Below are positions 16,784-24,789 of a stretch of 33,603 nucleotides of DNA, piece after piece. The notes beneath the pieces are model-generated. The model saw only the letters and a list, made by a program, of their open reading frames with translations, searched no databases and was not told the DNA's origin. The position numbers and the translations under genes are program-made. The stretch is taken from contig JACPSF010000168.1 in assembly GCA_016193385.1 (NCBI GenBank), positions 1 through 33,603 of the forward strand, given 5' to 3'. Source of the stretch: Deltaproteobacteria bacterium. Lineage in GTDB: Bacteria; Desulfobacterota_B; Binatia; UBA9968. Each line of letters begins with the position of its first letter. The stretch's first letter is position 1.

Positions 16784-18472
16784 GTGATCAGCATTTTGCG
16801 ATACCTACAAGCCGAAAAGCGAAAAGGCGGCCATGCAAGGTTGGTCTACGTTCGTGTGGCTGTCTGGCCCTGCGGCATGCCAAGCATCTGCATCGTTTTC
16901 CTGTTCGCTATTCCCTATCTGCTACTGACTGCTGTTCACGCCTTCGATCGCAGCAATGTCCCGTTAAAAAACTGGGGAGGATTCGCAGTCAATCATTCCT
17001 GGATTTACGATGCATTAGAAAAAGTGGTCTTGGCAGGGCTGACAGATGAAGTCATCCTCAACACCAAGCCGCTCAGTCGGGTTGAAGGCGCCCGGATTGT
17101 GGCCCAAGCTGTACGACGGCTGCAAGAAGATCAGTACGGTGATTACAACCACCGGGGCTATTTGGAAGATTTGATATATCAGTTGGTTGAGGAGTTTGGC
17201 GTTGAGTTGGCTGAGATGGGGGTTAGGACCTCGCTGAATAGGGAACAAACCCCCGGGTTCTTCGAGTGGAAATCCGTCGACCATGCCCAGTTCGGAATTG
17301 ATTTCGCGACCAGAAAGCAGAGCGTCATTGACAACCTGGGACGTCGTGTCGGTAAAGGAGGAAACCCAAATCCGACCGCAGACGGGAGAGGTCATGTGGG
17401 GGATTTCTTCTCCCTATACTATCAACCGGAGTTTTCCTGGGATAAAGACAGTTACCAGGGTCGGCTGTTAAGCGGGTACGGGAAGTTCAGTTTGTGGAAC
17501 ACGGAATTCGAAGCAGGCCGGGATAGCCTTTGGTGGGGACCCGGATTTCGCGGCTCGATGAGCTTTTCTAACAATGCGCTCCCGTTGACTCAGGCGCGCC
17601 TTAGTTCGGCTGAACCATTCCGTCTTCCATGGTTGTTAAGCTATCTAGGGCCTGTCAAGCCGACTCTCCTTATCGCCCAACTCGAAGAGAATCGGGATCA
17701 CCCCGACGCTAAGGTTGCCGCCTGGCGGCTGGCCTTGGCGCCGTCGCGGTACGTGGAGCTGGGTTTTAACCGGATGTTCCAATTTGGAGGTAAAGGTCGT
17801 GGGCCAGTCAATCCGGGGAGATTCCTCCAACTTCTCTTTACTCAAGGGAGTGATAATCCTGATAGCCCCCTTAATGTGAATAACGTAATGTCCATTGACG
17901 CTACGCTCAGGATCCCGGATATAAGGCGGTATATTCTCATCGCACGTGATGCGGCCTTTTATTTTGATTTTGGCTGGGACGATACGCTCTTTGGCCTTAT
18001 CGTCCCGGATAAACCTGGAGGGATAGCGGGTAGCTACCTGGCTGGACTTTTCGGAGATCCAAACCTCGACCTCCGGATCGAATACGCAAGGACTTCGAAG
18101 ATTCAGTTCACGCACGGCATCTACAGCTCCGGCTTCACCTACAAAGGGGCGGTTCTCTCCCACTTCATTGGAACCCAAGGCAACGATCTTTATGGGCGCC
18201 TTACGCGTTGGATAAGCCCAGATCTCCTACTTGGGGTTCAGGCGGCTAAGTCTCACATCGGACCGACAGCGCAGCCTCTATCCACGCAAATCGTGGATAG
18301 TCAATCCTTCGGATTCGATATCTCCTACCGCTTTTCTTCCAGCACTTCCTTTTTCTTGGCGTATGATTTAGCTCGCTTATCGAAAGAAAACCGGTTCAAC
18401 GCCACTGACAAAGGAGCGGCAAAAAACGATCATCTCTTCCGGATCCAATTTACTCACACCTTGGGGAAATAG
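16784..18472 (+). CDS. Wzi-family capsule assembly outer-membrane protein
   Basis: The product is 562 residues from GTG 16784. A better secretory start is ATG 16877, which gives MPSICIVFLFAIPYLLL ending VHA as a signal peptide and 531 residues; neither start has a good ribosome binding site. After the signal comes a helical domain of about 80 residues (LKNWGGFAVNHSWIYDALE, LSRVEGARIVAQAVRRL), resembling an SLH-like module. The C-terminal two thirds look like a beta barrel: alternating strands, many aromatics, and the Wzi-type segment EAGRDSLWWGPGFRGS. It ends KNDHLFRIQFTHTLGK, with the penultimate strand pattern of outer-membrane proteins. Wzi anchors capsule on the cell surface. Its presence suggests the polysaccharide stays attached. 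Confidence 0.82.
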   Translation: MISILRYLQAEKRKGGHARLVYVRVAVWPCGMPSICIVFLFAIPYLLLTAVHAFDRSNVPLKNWGGFAVNHSWIYDALEKVVLAGLTDEVILNTKPLSRVEGARIVAQAVRRLQEDQYGDYNHRGYLEDLIYQLVEEFGVELAEMGVRTSLNREQTPGFFEWKSVDHAQFGIDFATRKQSVIDNLGRRVGKGGNPNPTADGRGHVGDFFSLYYQPEFSWDKDSYQGRLLSGYGKFSLWNTEFEAGRDSLWWGPGFRGSMSFSNNALPLTQARLSSAEPFRLPWLLSYLGPVKPTLLIAQLEENRDHPDAKVAAWRLALAPSRYVELGFNRMFQFGGKGRGPVNPGRFLQLLFTQGSDNPDSPLNVNNVMSIDATLRIPDIRRYILIARDAAFYFDFGWDDTLFGLIVPDKPGGIAGSYLAGLFGDPNLDLRIEYARTSKIQFTHGIYSSGFTYKGAVLSHFIGTQGNDLYGRLTRWISPDLLLGVQAAKSHIGPTAQPLSTQIVDSQSFGFDISYRFSSSTSFFLAYDLARLSKENRFNATDKGAAKNDHLFRIQFTHTLGK

Positions 18473-18475
18473 TGA

Positions 18476-20143
18476 ATGGCAAACAGTCAATGGAGGGATC
18501 TTTGTCTTATCCTGCTGATGGGCCTGCTCTTCATTTTTTGGGAAATCGGCTCCATCGATCTTCTCGATCCTGATGAGGGCATGTATGGTGCTATCGCTCG
18601 GGAGATGGTGGAGGGGAGAGACTGGATCACCCCGCGCTTCAACGGAGTGCGCTACCTCGAAAAGCCGCCTCTCTATTTCTGGCTTACGGCTATTACGGCA
18701 GATGTGTTCGGTTTCTCGGAGTGGGTCGTTAGACTCTGGACCGCCCTCCCCGCTCTCGGGACAGCCATCATCACTTGGCGTCTCGGAGAGTTGCTTTACG
18801 GAGGTAAGGCCGGCCTTGCTTCGGCTGTTGTGATGATGAGCGGCGTGGGTGTTTTCCGTTACGTCCGCGTCCCTGCAACCGATTTCCTTTTGATTTTCTC
18901 GATCTCCCTGTCCATGTACGGTTTTGTCAAGACCGCGCTTCCCGGACCGCCGTCCACAGGCAGCGCTCAGCCATGGATGTTCAGTCGGCCGTTGTCACTC
19001 CTCTTCTACCTTGGAATTGGCTTGGCAGTGCTCTCTAAGGGTCTGGTTGGCCTTGCCTTTCCCCTAATAACCGTTGGACTCTTTCTCTGGTTTTCTGGTG
19101 AGCGAATGGCGCCGAGCCGGATGAATTTAAGGTGGGGCCTTCTGCTCTTTCTCGCGCTGAGCGTTCCTTGGGTTTTTCTTAGCGCTTGGAAGAATCCCGG
19201 GTTTTTCGATTTTTATATTGTGGACAATCAACTTCTGCGCTTTTTCCATAAGCGGTCCTTCATTGAAGATGACATACCTATGGTGGGGATATGGGCACTT
19301 GTGGTGATCGCTTTCTTCTCACTTGCTTCTTTTAAGCTTGATCACTATTTTCTTCCTGCAATCGTCCCGTTAAGTCTTATGGTCGGTGGTCTCTGGGCCG
19401 AGGCGTGCAGTTCGTGGCGGCCGTCCCGACCCCTAAAATGGTGCCTTGGGGTTACAGCGCTGGTCTGTGTGTCGTTTGGTGCGGGTCTTCTTTTTTTTAG
19501 TGATCTTTTGACCCCTGGGGCTCTTCTGGTCGGTCTGGCAGGCCTGGATGGCTACTACCGGATCCTGCTGCACCAAGGGGGTGAGGTCCCTTTCGCCTCC
19601 GTTTCACCGTTTGTTTCACTCCTCAAGGACTTAGGGCTTGTGCTGGTCTTAGGTTTTCCGCTGTCTTTCATCCTTTTTCTTAGCCGATGGACTAAGGCAA
19701 GCTTTATCACGGTGTTGGGCGTCGCTGGCGCGATCGCCATGCTGGTCCTTCAGCTCTATCATGTCGTTGAGCCGCACCACTCTGCGAAATCAGTGGCGCA
19801 GGCCCTTGTGTCCAGATTAAGAGCTAACGATGCGATTGTTTATGAGGGAGGCTTGGAATACAGCGGCGGTCTTCCTTTCTATACAGGACGAAAGGTTTAC
19901 GTTCTGGATGGGAAGAGGGGAGATCTGGATTTTGGCTCCCGTTATGCCGAGGCCAGACATCTTTTCCTCGACGCGGCAAAATTCACCCTCCTTTGGGAAG
20001 GCTCTCAGCGGGTCTTCTTGGTCAATCGCGTTCCCATGGAAAAAAGCGCATTGATCCATGTGCCGCTAGAAAAGGTATTTGTCATCGGGCGCTATGGCTC
20101 CCATTGGCTGTACGCAAACCAGCCATTGGCCGATGGTGGATAG
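18476..20143 (+). CDS. arnT: ArnT-like/PMT_2 membrane glycosyltransferase, possibly internally shortened
   Basis: This 555-residue multi-pass protein is of the GT39/GT83 type. The first periplasmic loop has the catalytic signature LLDPDEGMYGAIAREM and RYLEKPPLYFWLT, as in ArnT (QPDE and RYFEKP). Several hydrophobic helices and FFSLASFKLDHYFLPAI follow, then a soluble C-terminal region. ArnT-type enzymes move a sugar such as L-Ara4N from undecaprenyl phosphate to a lipid at the periplasmic face. Homologues of the formylation, lipid-transfer and deformylation steps lie 8-12 kb downstream. Between FIEDDIPM and VGIWALV (junction near 19281) the protein seems about 35-50 residues shorter than relatives I recall, with one membrane helix missing. 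Starts three bases after the Wzi stop. Confidence 0.8.
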   Translation: MANSQWRDLCLILLMGLLFIFWEIGSIDLLDPDEGMYGAIAREMVEGRDWITPRFNGVRYLEKPPLYFWLTAITADVFGFSEWVVRLWTALPALGTAIITWRLGELLYGGKAGLASAVVMMSGVGVFRYVRVPATDFLLIFSISLSMYGFVKTALPGPPSTGSAQPWMFSRPLSLLFYLGIGLAVLSKGLVGLAFPLITVGLFLWFSGERMAPSRMNLRWGLLLFLALSVPWVFLSAWKNPGFFDFYIVDNQLLRFFHKRSFIEDDIPMVGIWALVVIAFFSLASFKLDHYFLPAIVPLSLMVGGLWAEACSSWRPSRPLKWCLGVTALVCVSFGAGLLFFSDLLTPGALLVGLAGLDGYYRILLHQGGEVPFASVSPFVSLLKDLGLVLVLGFPLSFILFLSRWTKASFITVLGVAGAIAMLVLQLYHVVEPHHSAKSVAQALVSRLRANDAIVYEGGLEYSGGLPFYTGRKVYVLDGKRGDLDFGSRYAEARHLFLDAAKFTLLWEGSQRVFLVNRVPMEKSALIHVPLEKVFVIGRYGSHWLYANQPLADGG

Positions 20144-20169
20144 ATAGTCAGTCGTTTTAACCGTCTTCC

Positions 20170-21507
20170 ATGAATATCCGGCAACTTCTTACAGAACTCC
20201 CGCTTAAAATCGGCTCCTCTCATCCTAAGGGTCTCATCAGGTATTTCTGCACCATTCCTCCAGGGATTCTATCCGGACTTCGGCAGGCTGCCTTTAGGCG
20301 GACTATGCGCTGGGCCAATTCACGCTCATCTTTTTATCGGCAGAAATTCCTGGACTATGGCGTCGATGCGGAAGATGCGGGGAGCCCTGAGGATCTCGGA
20401 GAGTTTTATCTGACCTCGGAGGATCTTCGTAAATCCCCCGACGCCCTTCTCTGCGGTAGGCCGGAATTGGCCATTGAAAGCTCGGGGACGACGGGACATG
20501 CCACGAGGGTTTTCTTGAGTCAGGAAGAACTAAACTACAACGCCCGGCAGGGTACGCTTCTTAAGGCTGTTTATGGTATAGGCCCGGAGGATCGGGTTCT
20601 TTCGACTTTGGATTACGGCTTCTGTCTGGATGGGTTACTTGTCCAGAGGATGTTGCCTCACTGGAAGGTGTTCGGCCTGTGTGTCGGGCGTGTCGATCCG
20701 GTCGAGATCTATCGGAAGTTTCCGAAGTATCGGTTTAACATCGTTATGAGCGGTACTCCTTGGCTCGCCCGCTTTACGGAGGTGGCTCAGGTTGAAGGAC
20801 GTCCATATCCTCTTAAACTGCTTGTGGGAGGGGGAGGAGGGGGGATCCTGAAACGTACGCGGGAATGGATAGAGGGTTTTTGGGGTGCTCCCCTCTACAT
20901 GACTTATGCTTCTACGGAAGCAGCGACAGTTTTAGGGTTTGAGTGTCCGGCGCGAGATGGATATCACCTTAACGAGTTCGACTTTTTCGTCGAGATCCTT
21001 AACCCGGATGCTGAGGGTTATGGAGAGGTCGTAATAACGACCGTTAATAGAACGGTAATGCCGTTGATCCGCTACCGCACGAGGGATGTGGCCCGTGTGA
21101 TTAAGGAAAAATGTCCCTGTGGGCTTCCTTTCAGAAGGCTTTCCCCGCTGCGCGGTCGCTTGGATGAGATCATCGCTTCCGTATGGGGAAACGTCCACCC
21201 TGACTTCTTCGAGATGATTTTGGGTGGGATCCACGGACTCGCCGATGACTGGCAAGTTGCCCTTCAGGAAAAAGAGGGCAAGCAGACATTTGTGTTTCGA
21301 TTGGAACTTGAAGACGGCCCTTCGGGGCGAGACGAAATCAAGCGGGAGATATTCGCATTGGTTCAGGAAAAGCATCCTTTGGCGTGGCAGGCGTGTATGC
21401 AAAGACTGTCGGAAGTGGAATTCGCGTTTCTTCCCAAGGGTTCTTTGAGAAAGGGCCGCAAGCTGCTCCGTCTTGTTGACGAACGACGTTCACCCCCGGT
21501 CCAGTAG
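20170..21507 (+). CDS. Adenylate-forming ligase, phenylacetate-CoA ligase (PaaK/CapK) family
   Basis: The 445-residue enzyme has adenylation motifs in order: ESSGTTGHATRV (phosphate loop), YASTEAATV, GEVVITTVNRT with PLIRYRTRDVARV, the zinc-like CPCGLPFRRL, and GRLDEII. The C-terminal PKGSLRKGRKLLR contains candidate catalytic Lys residues. Such enzymes activate an aryl or fatty acid as acyl-AMP for transfer to CoA or an ACP. It is first in the type II fatty-acid-like gene set, so it probably loads the starter acid or activates the finished chain. Neither choice can be made from sequence. No ammonia-lyase gene for an aromatic starter is present in the window. Confidence 0.87.
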   Translation: MNIRQLLTELPLKIGSSHPKGLIRYFCTIPPGILSGLRQAAFRRTMRWANSRSSFYRQKFLDYGVDAEDAGSPEDLGEFYLTSEDLRKSPDALLCGRPELAIESSGTTGHATRVFLSQEELNYNARQGTLLKAVYGIGPEDRVLSTLDYGFCLDGLLVQRMLPHWKVFGLCVGRVDPVEIYRKFPKYRFNIVMSGTPWLARFTEVAQVEGRPYPLKLLVGGGGGGILKRTREWIEGFWGAPLYMTYASTEAATVLGFECPARDGYHLNEFDFFVEILNPDAEGYGEVVITTVNRTVMPLIRYRTRDVARVIKEKCPCGLPFRRLSPLRGRLDEIIASVWGNVHPDFFEMILGGIHGLADDWQVALQEKEGKQTFVFRLELEDGPSGRDEIKREIFALVQEKHPLAWQACMQRLSEVEFAFLPKGSLRKGRKLLRLVDERRSPPVQ

Positions 21508-21531
21508 CTATGGTGCGGGTGGAAATTCCCA

Positions 21532-22065
21532 GTGTTCCGTATTTGGCGGCGATGCTCAACTGTTTACTTGATGGTTCTATCCCAGCGCGGTAAAAGCGTC
21601 TGTTTGGATTCCTCGAGAAAACCGAGCGGAGTTGCGAATCTATGCGCGACTGCGGGGACTAGGATCGGAGTCGACCTCATTGAGGTGGGCAAGGTCAAGG
21701 AAATTATGGAGCGGAACAGATCGCTCAAGGAGGCTATCTTTACTTGCGAGGAGCTCCACGATTCTTTTGGCTGGAGGGATCCTTATGTCCATCTGGCAGC
21801 CTGTTTTACGGCGAAGGAAGCCCTATTTAAGGCTTTGGGGACGGGACTAAGCGGCAGAACGGATTGGCGAGACGTTGAGGTTTTCGGGGGCAACTCAGTG
21901 AAGCCGATGCTTCGCCTCTCAGGTGCGACAGCGCGGGTCGCAGAAGACCAGGGAGTGGTCTCGTGTATCCTGTCTTTGACCCACACACGGAGGTTGGCTG
22001 CCGCGCTGATTCTTCTCGTGCTAGAGATTTCCAAGCAAGATGTCGATTCAAATATCACTTTTTAG
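21532..22065 (+). CDS. acpS: AcpS-type 4'-phosphopantetheinyl transferase, start uncertain
   Basis: The family core begins at RIGVDLIEVGKVKEI, with the Mg-binding Asp, and continues through CFTAKEALFKALGTGL (Mg-binding Glu) to CILSLTHTRRLAAALIL. This enzyme attaches phosphopantetheine to Ser of ACPs, most likely the long ACP at 22924. The frame opens at GTG 21532, but its first 40 or so residues are unlike the family, and no start codon lies close to the core (nearest TTG 21604, ATG 21571). In another frame, ATG 21642 reads MRDCG and would join the core exactly if one G of the GGGG at 21654-21657 were extra. So either an atypical start is used or there is a one-base error or mutation. Core identity is firm. 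Confidence 0.8.
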   Translation: MFRIWRRCSTVYLMVLSQRGKSVCLDSSRKPSGVANLCATAGTRIGVDLIEVGKVKEIMERNRSLKEAIFTCEELHDSFGWRDPYVHLAACFTAKEALFKALGTGLSGRTDWRDVEVFGGNSVKPMLRLSGATARVAEDQGVVSCILSLTHTRRLAAALILLVLEISKQDVDSNITF

Positions 22066-22077
22066 ATTGTCACCCTT

Positions 22078-22173
22078 ATGGAACGGACTGCGTTAGCACG
22101 GTTGTTGGTTGCCGGATGGCTGACCGTAGCGGGAACGTTAGAGTTGTTGCCGGGAAGTTTTCTTGAAGATTGA
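22078..22173 (+). CDS. Possible 31-residue small hydrophobic protein
   Basis: The ATG frame lies in the spacer between the AcpS-like and FabG-like genes and overlaps the latter's start by 11 bases. The product has one hydrophobic stretch, LARLLVAGWLTVAGTLELL. There is no homology I recognise and no clear ribosome binding site. It could be a leader that couples translation to the FabG-like gene, or chance. Confidence 0.2.
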   Translation: MERTALARLLVAGWLTVAGTLELLPGSFLED

Positions 22174-22909
22174 TCTCTCCGGCAAGATCGCTTTGGTTAC
22201 CGGTGGCTCCCGGGGAATCGGAAAGGCGATCGCCCAGGCTCTTGCCAAGGCGGGTGCGACTGTCACGATCAACTACCGGGAGAGTGAGACCCTTGCCGAG
22301 GAAACTGTGGAGGAGATAGTGAAGTTTGGCGGGATCGCCGCCTCGTTTCAAGCAGACGTCGGTGATGCCCCTCAGGTTGAAGCGATGCTCGAGAAAATTA
22401 CAGTTAGGTTCGGCTCTCCGGACATTTTGATCAATAACGCGGCTGTTGTCCGGGACTCTCTTCTTTTGCAGATGGGAGAAGACGATTGGGAGGAAGTGCT
22501 GAAAACCAACCTTGGTGGAGTCTATCATTGCTCGAAGGCTGCCGTCAGGGGCATGATATTAAGGAGGTGGGGAAGGATCATTAATTTGAGTTCCGTGGCG
22601 GGTGCCAGGGGAGGCAAGGGACAGTGTAACTACTCCGCGTCAAAGGGCGCGGTCAATGCTTTTACGCACAGTTTGGCAGTGGAGCTTGGGCCAAAAGGGG
22701 TGACCGTTAACGCGATCGCTCCTGGATTGATTGTTACAGATATGACACAAGGGATCATGCCCTTTGCCGAGAAGACTGTCTACGAGAGAGTCGCTCTCCG
22801 GCGGCCAGGGAGAGCCGAGGATGTGGCTCCTCTCGCTGTTTTCCTCGCTTCGGAGGAGGCCGGGTACATTACCGGCCAGGTGTTTACGGTAGATGGGGGC
22901 ATGCTTTAG
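22163..22909 (+). CDS. fabG: 3-oxoacyl-ACP reductase (FabG)
   Basis: The 248-residue classical SDR has full FabG features: VTGGSRGIGKAIA near the N-terminus, INNAAVVRD, LSSVAGARGG with the catalytic Ser, Tyr157-x3-Lys161 in NYSASKGA, and NAIAPGLIVTDMT. It ends ITGQVFTVDGG. It reduces the beta-keto group on the growing ACP-bound chain with NADPH. The start is TTG 22163, the only one that gives the complete FabG N-terminus (KIDLSGKIALVTGG). The ACP gene follows after 14 bases. It is the ketoreductase of the local acyl-chain set. Confidence 0.93.
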   Translation: MKIDLSGKIALVTGGSRGIGKAIAQALAKAGATVTINYRESETLAEETVEEIVKFGGIAASFQADVGDAPQVEAMLEKITVRFGSPDILINNAAVVRDSLLLQMGEDDWEEVLKTNLGGVYHCSKAAVRGMILRRWGRIINLSSVAGARGGKGQCNYSASKGAVNAFTHSLAVELGPKGVTVNAIAPGLIVTDMTQGIMPFAEKTVYERVALRRPGRAEDVAPLAVFLASEEAGYITGQVFTVDGGML

Positions 22910-22923
22910 GTACGGAGGGTTCA

Positions 22924-23529
22924 ATGAAACGGGAAGGTGAAGGCGGCCAAAACATTTGGACTAGAGACCAGGTTGAAAAAACATTGAAAGAGATTCTCGT
23001 TGATGCTTTGGGGGTGAAGGAGGACAAGATTGTGCCAAGTGCCTCCTTGGTACATGATCTCGGTGTGGAATCGATCGACTTTCTCGATATCGGTTTCAGG
23101 GTGCAACAGACATTCGGAGTAGAATTGCCCAACAAAACCCTTCAAGATGCCGCGTTAAGATGGGGTAATCTCGGTGAGCTGGGTGGCATTCTGCGGGACC
23201 GTTACGGAGTCCACGTAACGCCGGACGAAATCAAGCAGTTTCGGGGGATGGGTATCCCTGAAGTTCTCCGCTGGGTTTCTCAGAAGCAGGGCATCACGTT
23301 TCAAAATGGCGAAGCGGAAAAGCTGGCAGAAGAGTTTGTCGAACGACTTGTTGAGGAGTTCGAACGCGTTGGTTTTAAAGTTTCTCTTTTTGACTGCGGA
23401 GAAATCAAAAAGGTGATGCTCCAAAATCTCAATTCCCCGAAAATCGTCGAAGGGATGCTTCGCCTCTTCAACGTAGCCTCCTTGGTGGATTTCATAACCG
23501 ATCGGGTCCGGTCTACAAACAGCAAATAG
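22924..23529 (+). CDS. Acyl carrier protein with about 110-residue C-terminal extension
   Basis: This 201-residue protein has an ACP domain at residues 14-95, with the phosphopantetheine site Ser50 in LGVESIDFLDIGF. A normal ACP would end near there. The remaining segment is charged and probably helical (EKLAEEFVERLVEEFERVG, then EIKKVMLQNL and MLRLFNVASLVDFITDRV); I do not recognise it as a catalytic domain. It is the carrier for the neighbouring ketosynthase, dehydratase and reductases, and the likely target of the AcpS-like enzyme. The extension may dock onto the KS/CLF or DH pair. ACP identity is certain; the tail's role is unknown. Confidence 0.88.
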   Translation: MKREGEGGQNIWTRDQVEKTLKEILVDALGVKEDKIVPSASLVHDLGVESIDFLDIGFRVQQTFGVELPNKTLQDAALRWGNLGELGGILRDRYGVHVTPDEIKQFRGMGIPEVLRWVSQKQGITFQNGEAEKLAEEFVERLVEEFERVGFKVSLFDCGEIKKVMLQNLNSPKIVEGMLRLFNVASLVDFITDRVRSTNSK

Positions 23530-23599
23530 GAACGGAAACCGCCTCTTTTGATTGGCCGGTCGACGAACGTCACTCCCTTTTGGCTGTTTTAAATTATCC

Positions 23600-24346
23600 A
23601 TGGAAGGTTCAGTAGCTTTGGTGACAGGGGGGTCGCGAGGAATCGGCAAGGCCATCTCCCTTCGCCTAGCGAAGGCAAAAGCTCGCCTCCTGATCAATTT
23701 TTTTCAAAACCGGACAGAAGCAGAAAAAACCGCCGAAGACATCGTTTCTCTAGGTGCGGAGGTTCGCCTATTTCAGGCGGACCTTAAAGATGAGACCCAA
23801 ATTCGGGCAATGTTCGGAGAAGTGGACGCTCATTACGGACGTCTCGATGTTCTGGTACACAGCGCCGCCTCGGGTGTCCTTCGCTCTGTTGTCGACCTGA
23901 CAGCTAAGCAGTGGGATTGGGTAATGAACACGAATGTTCGCTCTTTCTTTCTCTGCGCACGTGAGGCAGCCTCAAGGATGCACGAGGGCGGGCGTATTAT
24001 TGCGCTCTCCAGTATTGGATCGAATCGCGTGATTCCGGAATACGGTATTATCGGGATTTCTAAAGCCGCGGTGGAAAGCCTTACACGCTATCTCGCAGTA
24101 GAGCTCGGCCCGAAGGGGATCAGCGTTAACGCGATTTCTGCAGGTGCAGTACCGACTGACGTTTGGAACCTGGTGCCGGATGGGCAGGAGATGCTGGAGA
24201 GGGTGCGACAACGGACCCCTTGCGGCCGACTCTTGACTGCCGAAGAGATCGCGGAATTTGTCTACTTTCTTTCCGGTCCCCACGCTCGGATGATACAAGG
24301 ACAGGTCATTGTCGTTGACGGCGGTTACTCCCTGGCGGCTTTGTAA
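23600..24346 (+). CDS. fabL: FabL-like enoyl-ACP reductase (SDR)
   Basis: The product is 248 residues from ATG 23600 (MEGSVALVTGGSRGIGKAI). The Tyr-Lys spacing is Tyr148-x6-Lys155 (YGIIGISK), the pattern of enoyl reductases, not the Tyr-x3-Lys of ketoreductases such as the gene at 22163. Segments closely resemble what I recall of Bacillus FabL: SAASGVLRSVVDL, QWDWVMNTN, SKAAVESLTRYLAVELGPK and QGQVIVVDGG. The likely reaction is NAD(P)H-dependent reduction of the trans-2-enoyl-ACP, completing each elongation cycle. A TTG at 23552 would add 16 residues with no family support. The 70-base spacer before it has no good ribosome binding site. Other SDR activities remain possible. Confidence 0.78.
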   Translation: MEGSVALVTGGSRGIGKAISLRLAKAKARLLINFFQNRTEAEKTAEDIVSLGAEVRLFQADLKDETQIRAMFGEVDAHYGRLDVLVHSAASGVLRSVVDLTAKQWDWVMNTNVRSFFLCAREAASRMHEGGRIIALSSIGSNRVIPEYGIIGISKAAVESLTRYLAVELGPKGISVNAISAGAVPTDVWNLVPDGQEMLERVRQRTPCGRLLTAEEIAEFVYFLSGPHARMIQGQVIVVDGGYSLAAL

Positions 24347-24350
24347 TACG

Positions 24351-24785
24351 ATGAGATTTCGGTTCATTGACCGTGTGGTCTCGTTGGAAAAAGGAGCAGC
24401 ATCAAAATTGGTCGTGGCGAAATCATTTCCGCTATCGGATGAGTTCACCGTGGGCCATCCTCAAAGGCCGGGTGAGATACCAACTTGCCTGATTCTGGAG
24501 GCGCTAGCTACATCAGGCGTTCGCCTGGTCTACGCTCACACGGACGAGCAGGTGGTGGGTGTACTGATGAAAGTTGAAGAGGCAAAGATTCTCTCCAGCG
24601 TCCGAATGGGTGAGGAGATCGTGGTGCACACGGAGTTAATCGGGCTCCAGCCCAGCGCTAAGGACTCCGTAGGACTTGCTCGGACTCATGGGCAGGCGTT
24701 TGTTGGGGAGCGCCTGGTCGCCGAGGGGCGGCTGGTTCTCTTATGTTTTTCCAAAACTGGCTTTGAGATTTCCCTTCCGTGGTAG
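24351..24785 (+). CDS. FabZ-like 3-hydroxyacyl-ACP dehydratase, divergent (DH1)
   Basis: This 144-residue hotdog-fold protein opens MRFRFIDRVVSLEKG, as FabZ does. The catalytic His36 is in VGHPQRPGEIPT, and Glu50 in CLILEALA sits exactly 14 residues on, the same spacing as the His/Glu pair of FabZ. The HFPG motif itself is lost (GHPQRPG). ATG 24351 follows the FabL-like stop by four bases and matches the family N-terminus. Its partner is likely the second dehydratase at 26081, which has the complementary defect. It probably removes water from 3-hydroxyacyl-ACP, or serves as half of a heterodimer. Confidence 0.8.
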   Translation: MRFRFIDRVVSLEKGAASKLVVAKSFPLSDEFTVGHPQRPGEIPTCLILEALATSGVRLVYAHTDEQVVGVLMKVEEAKILSSVRMGEEIVVHTELIGLQPSAKDSVGLARTHGQAFVGERLVAEGRLVLLCFSKTGFEISLPW

Positions 24786-24789
24786 GCCT

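Noticed and set aside
16395..16787. 130-codon frame overlapping the end of the flavoprotein gene
   Set aside because: Most of it is a shifted frame of the conserved flavoprotein, and the remainder has no recognisable content.
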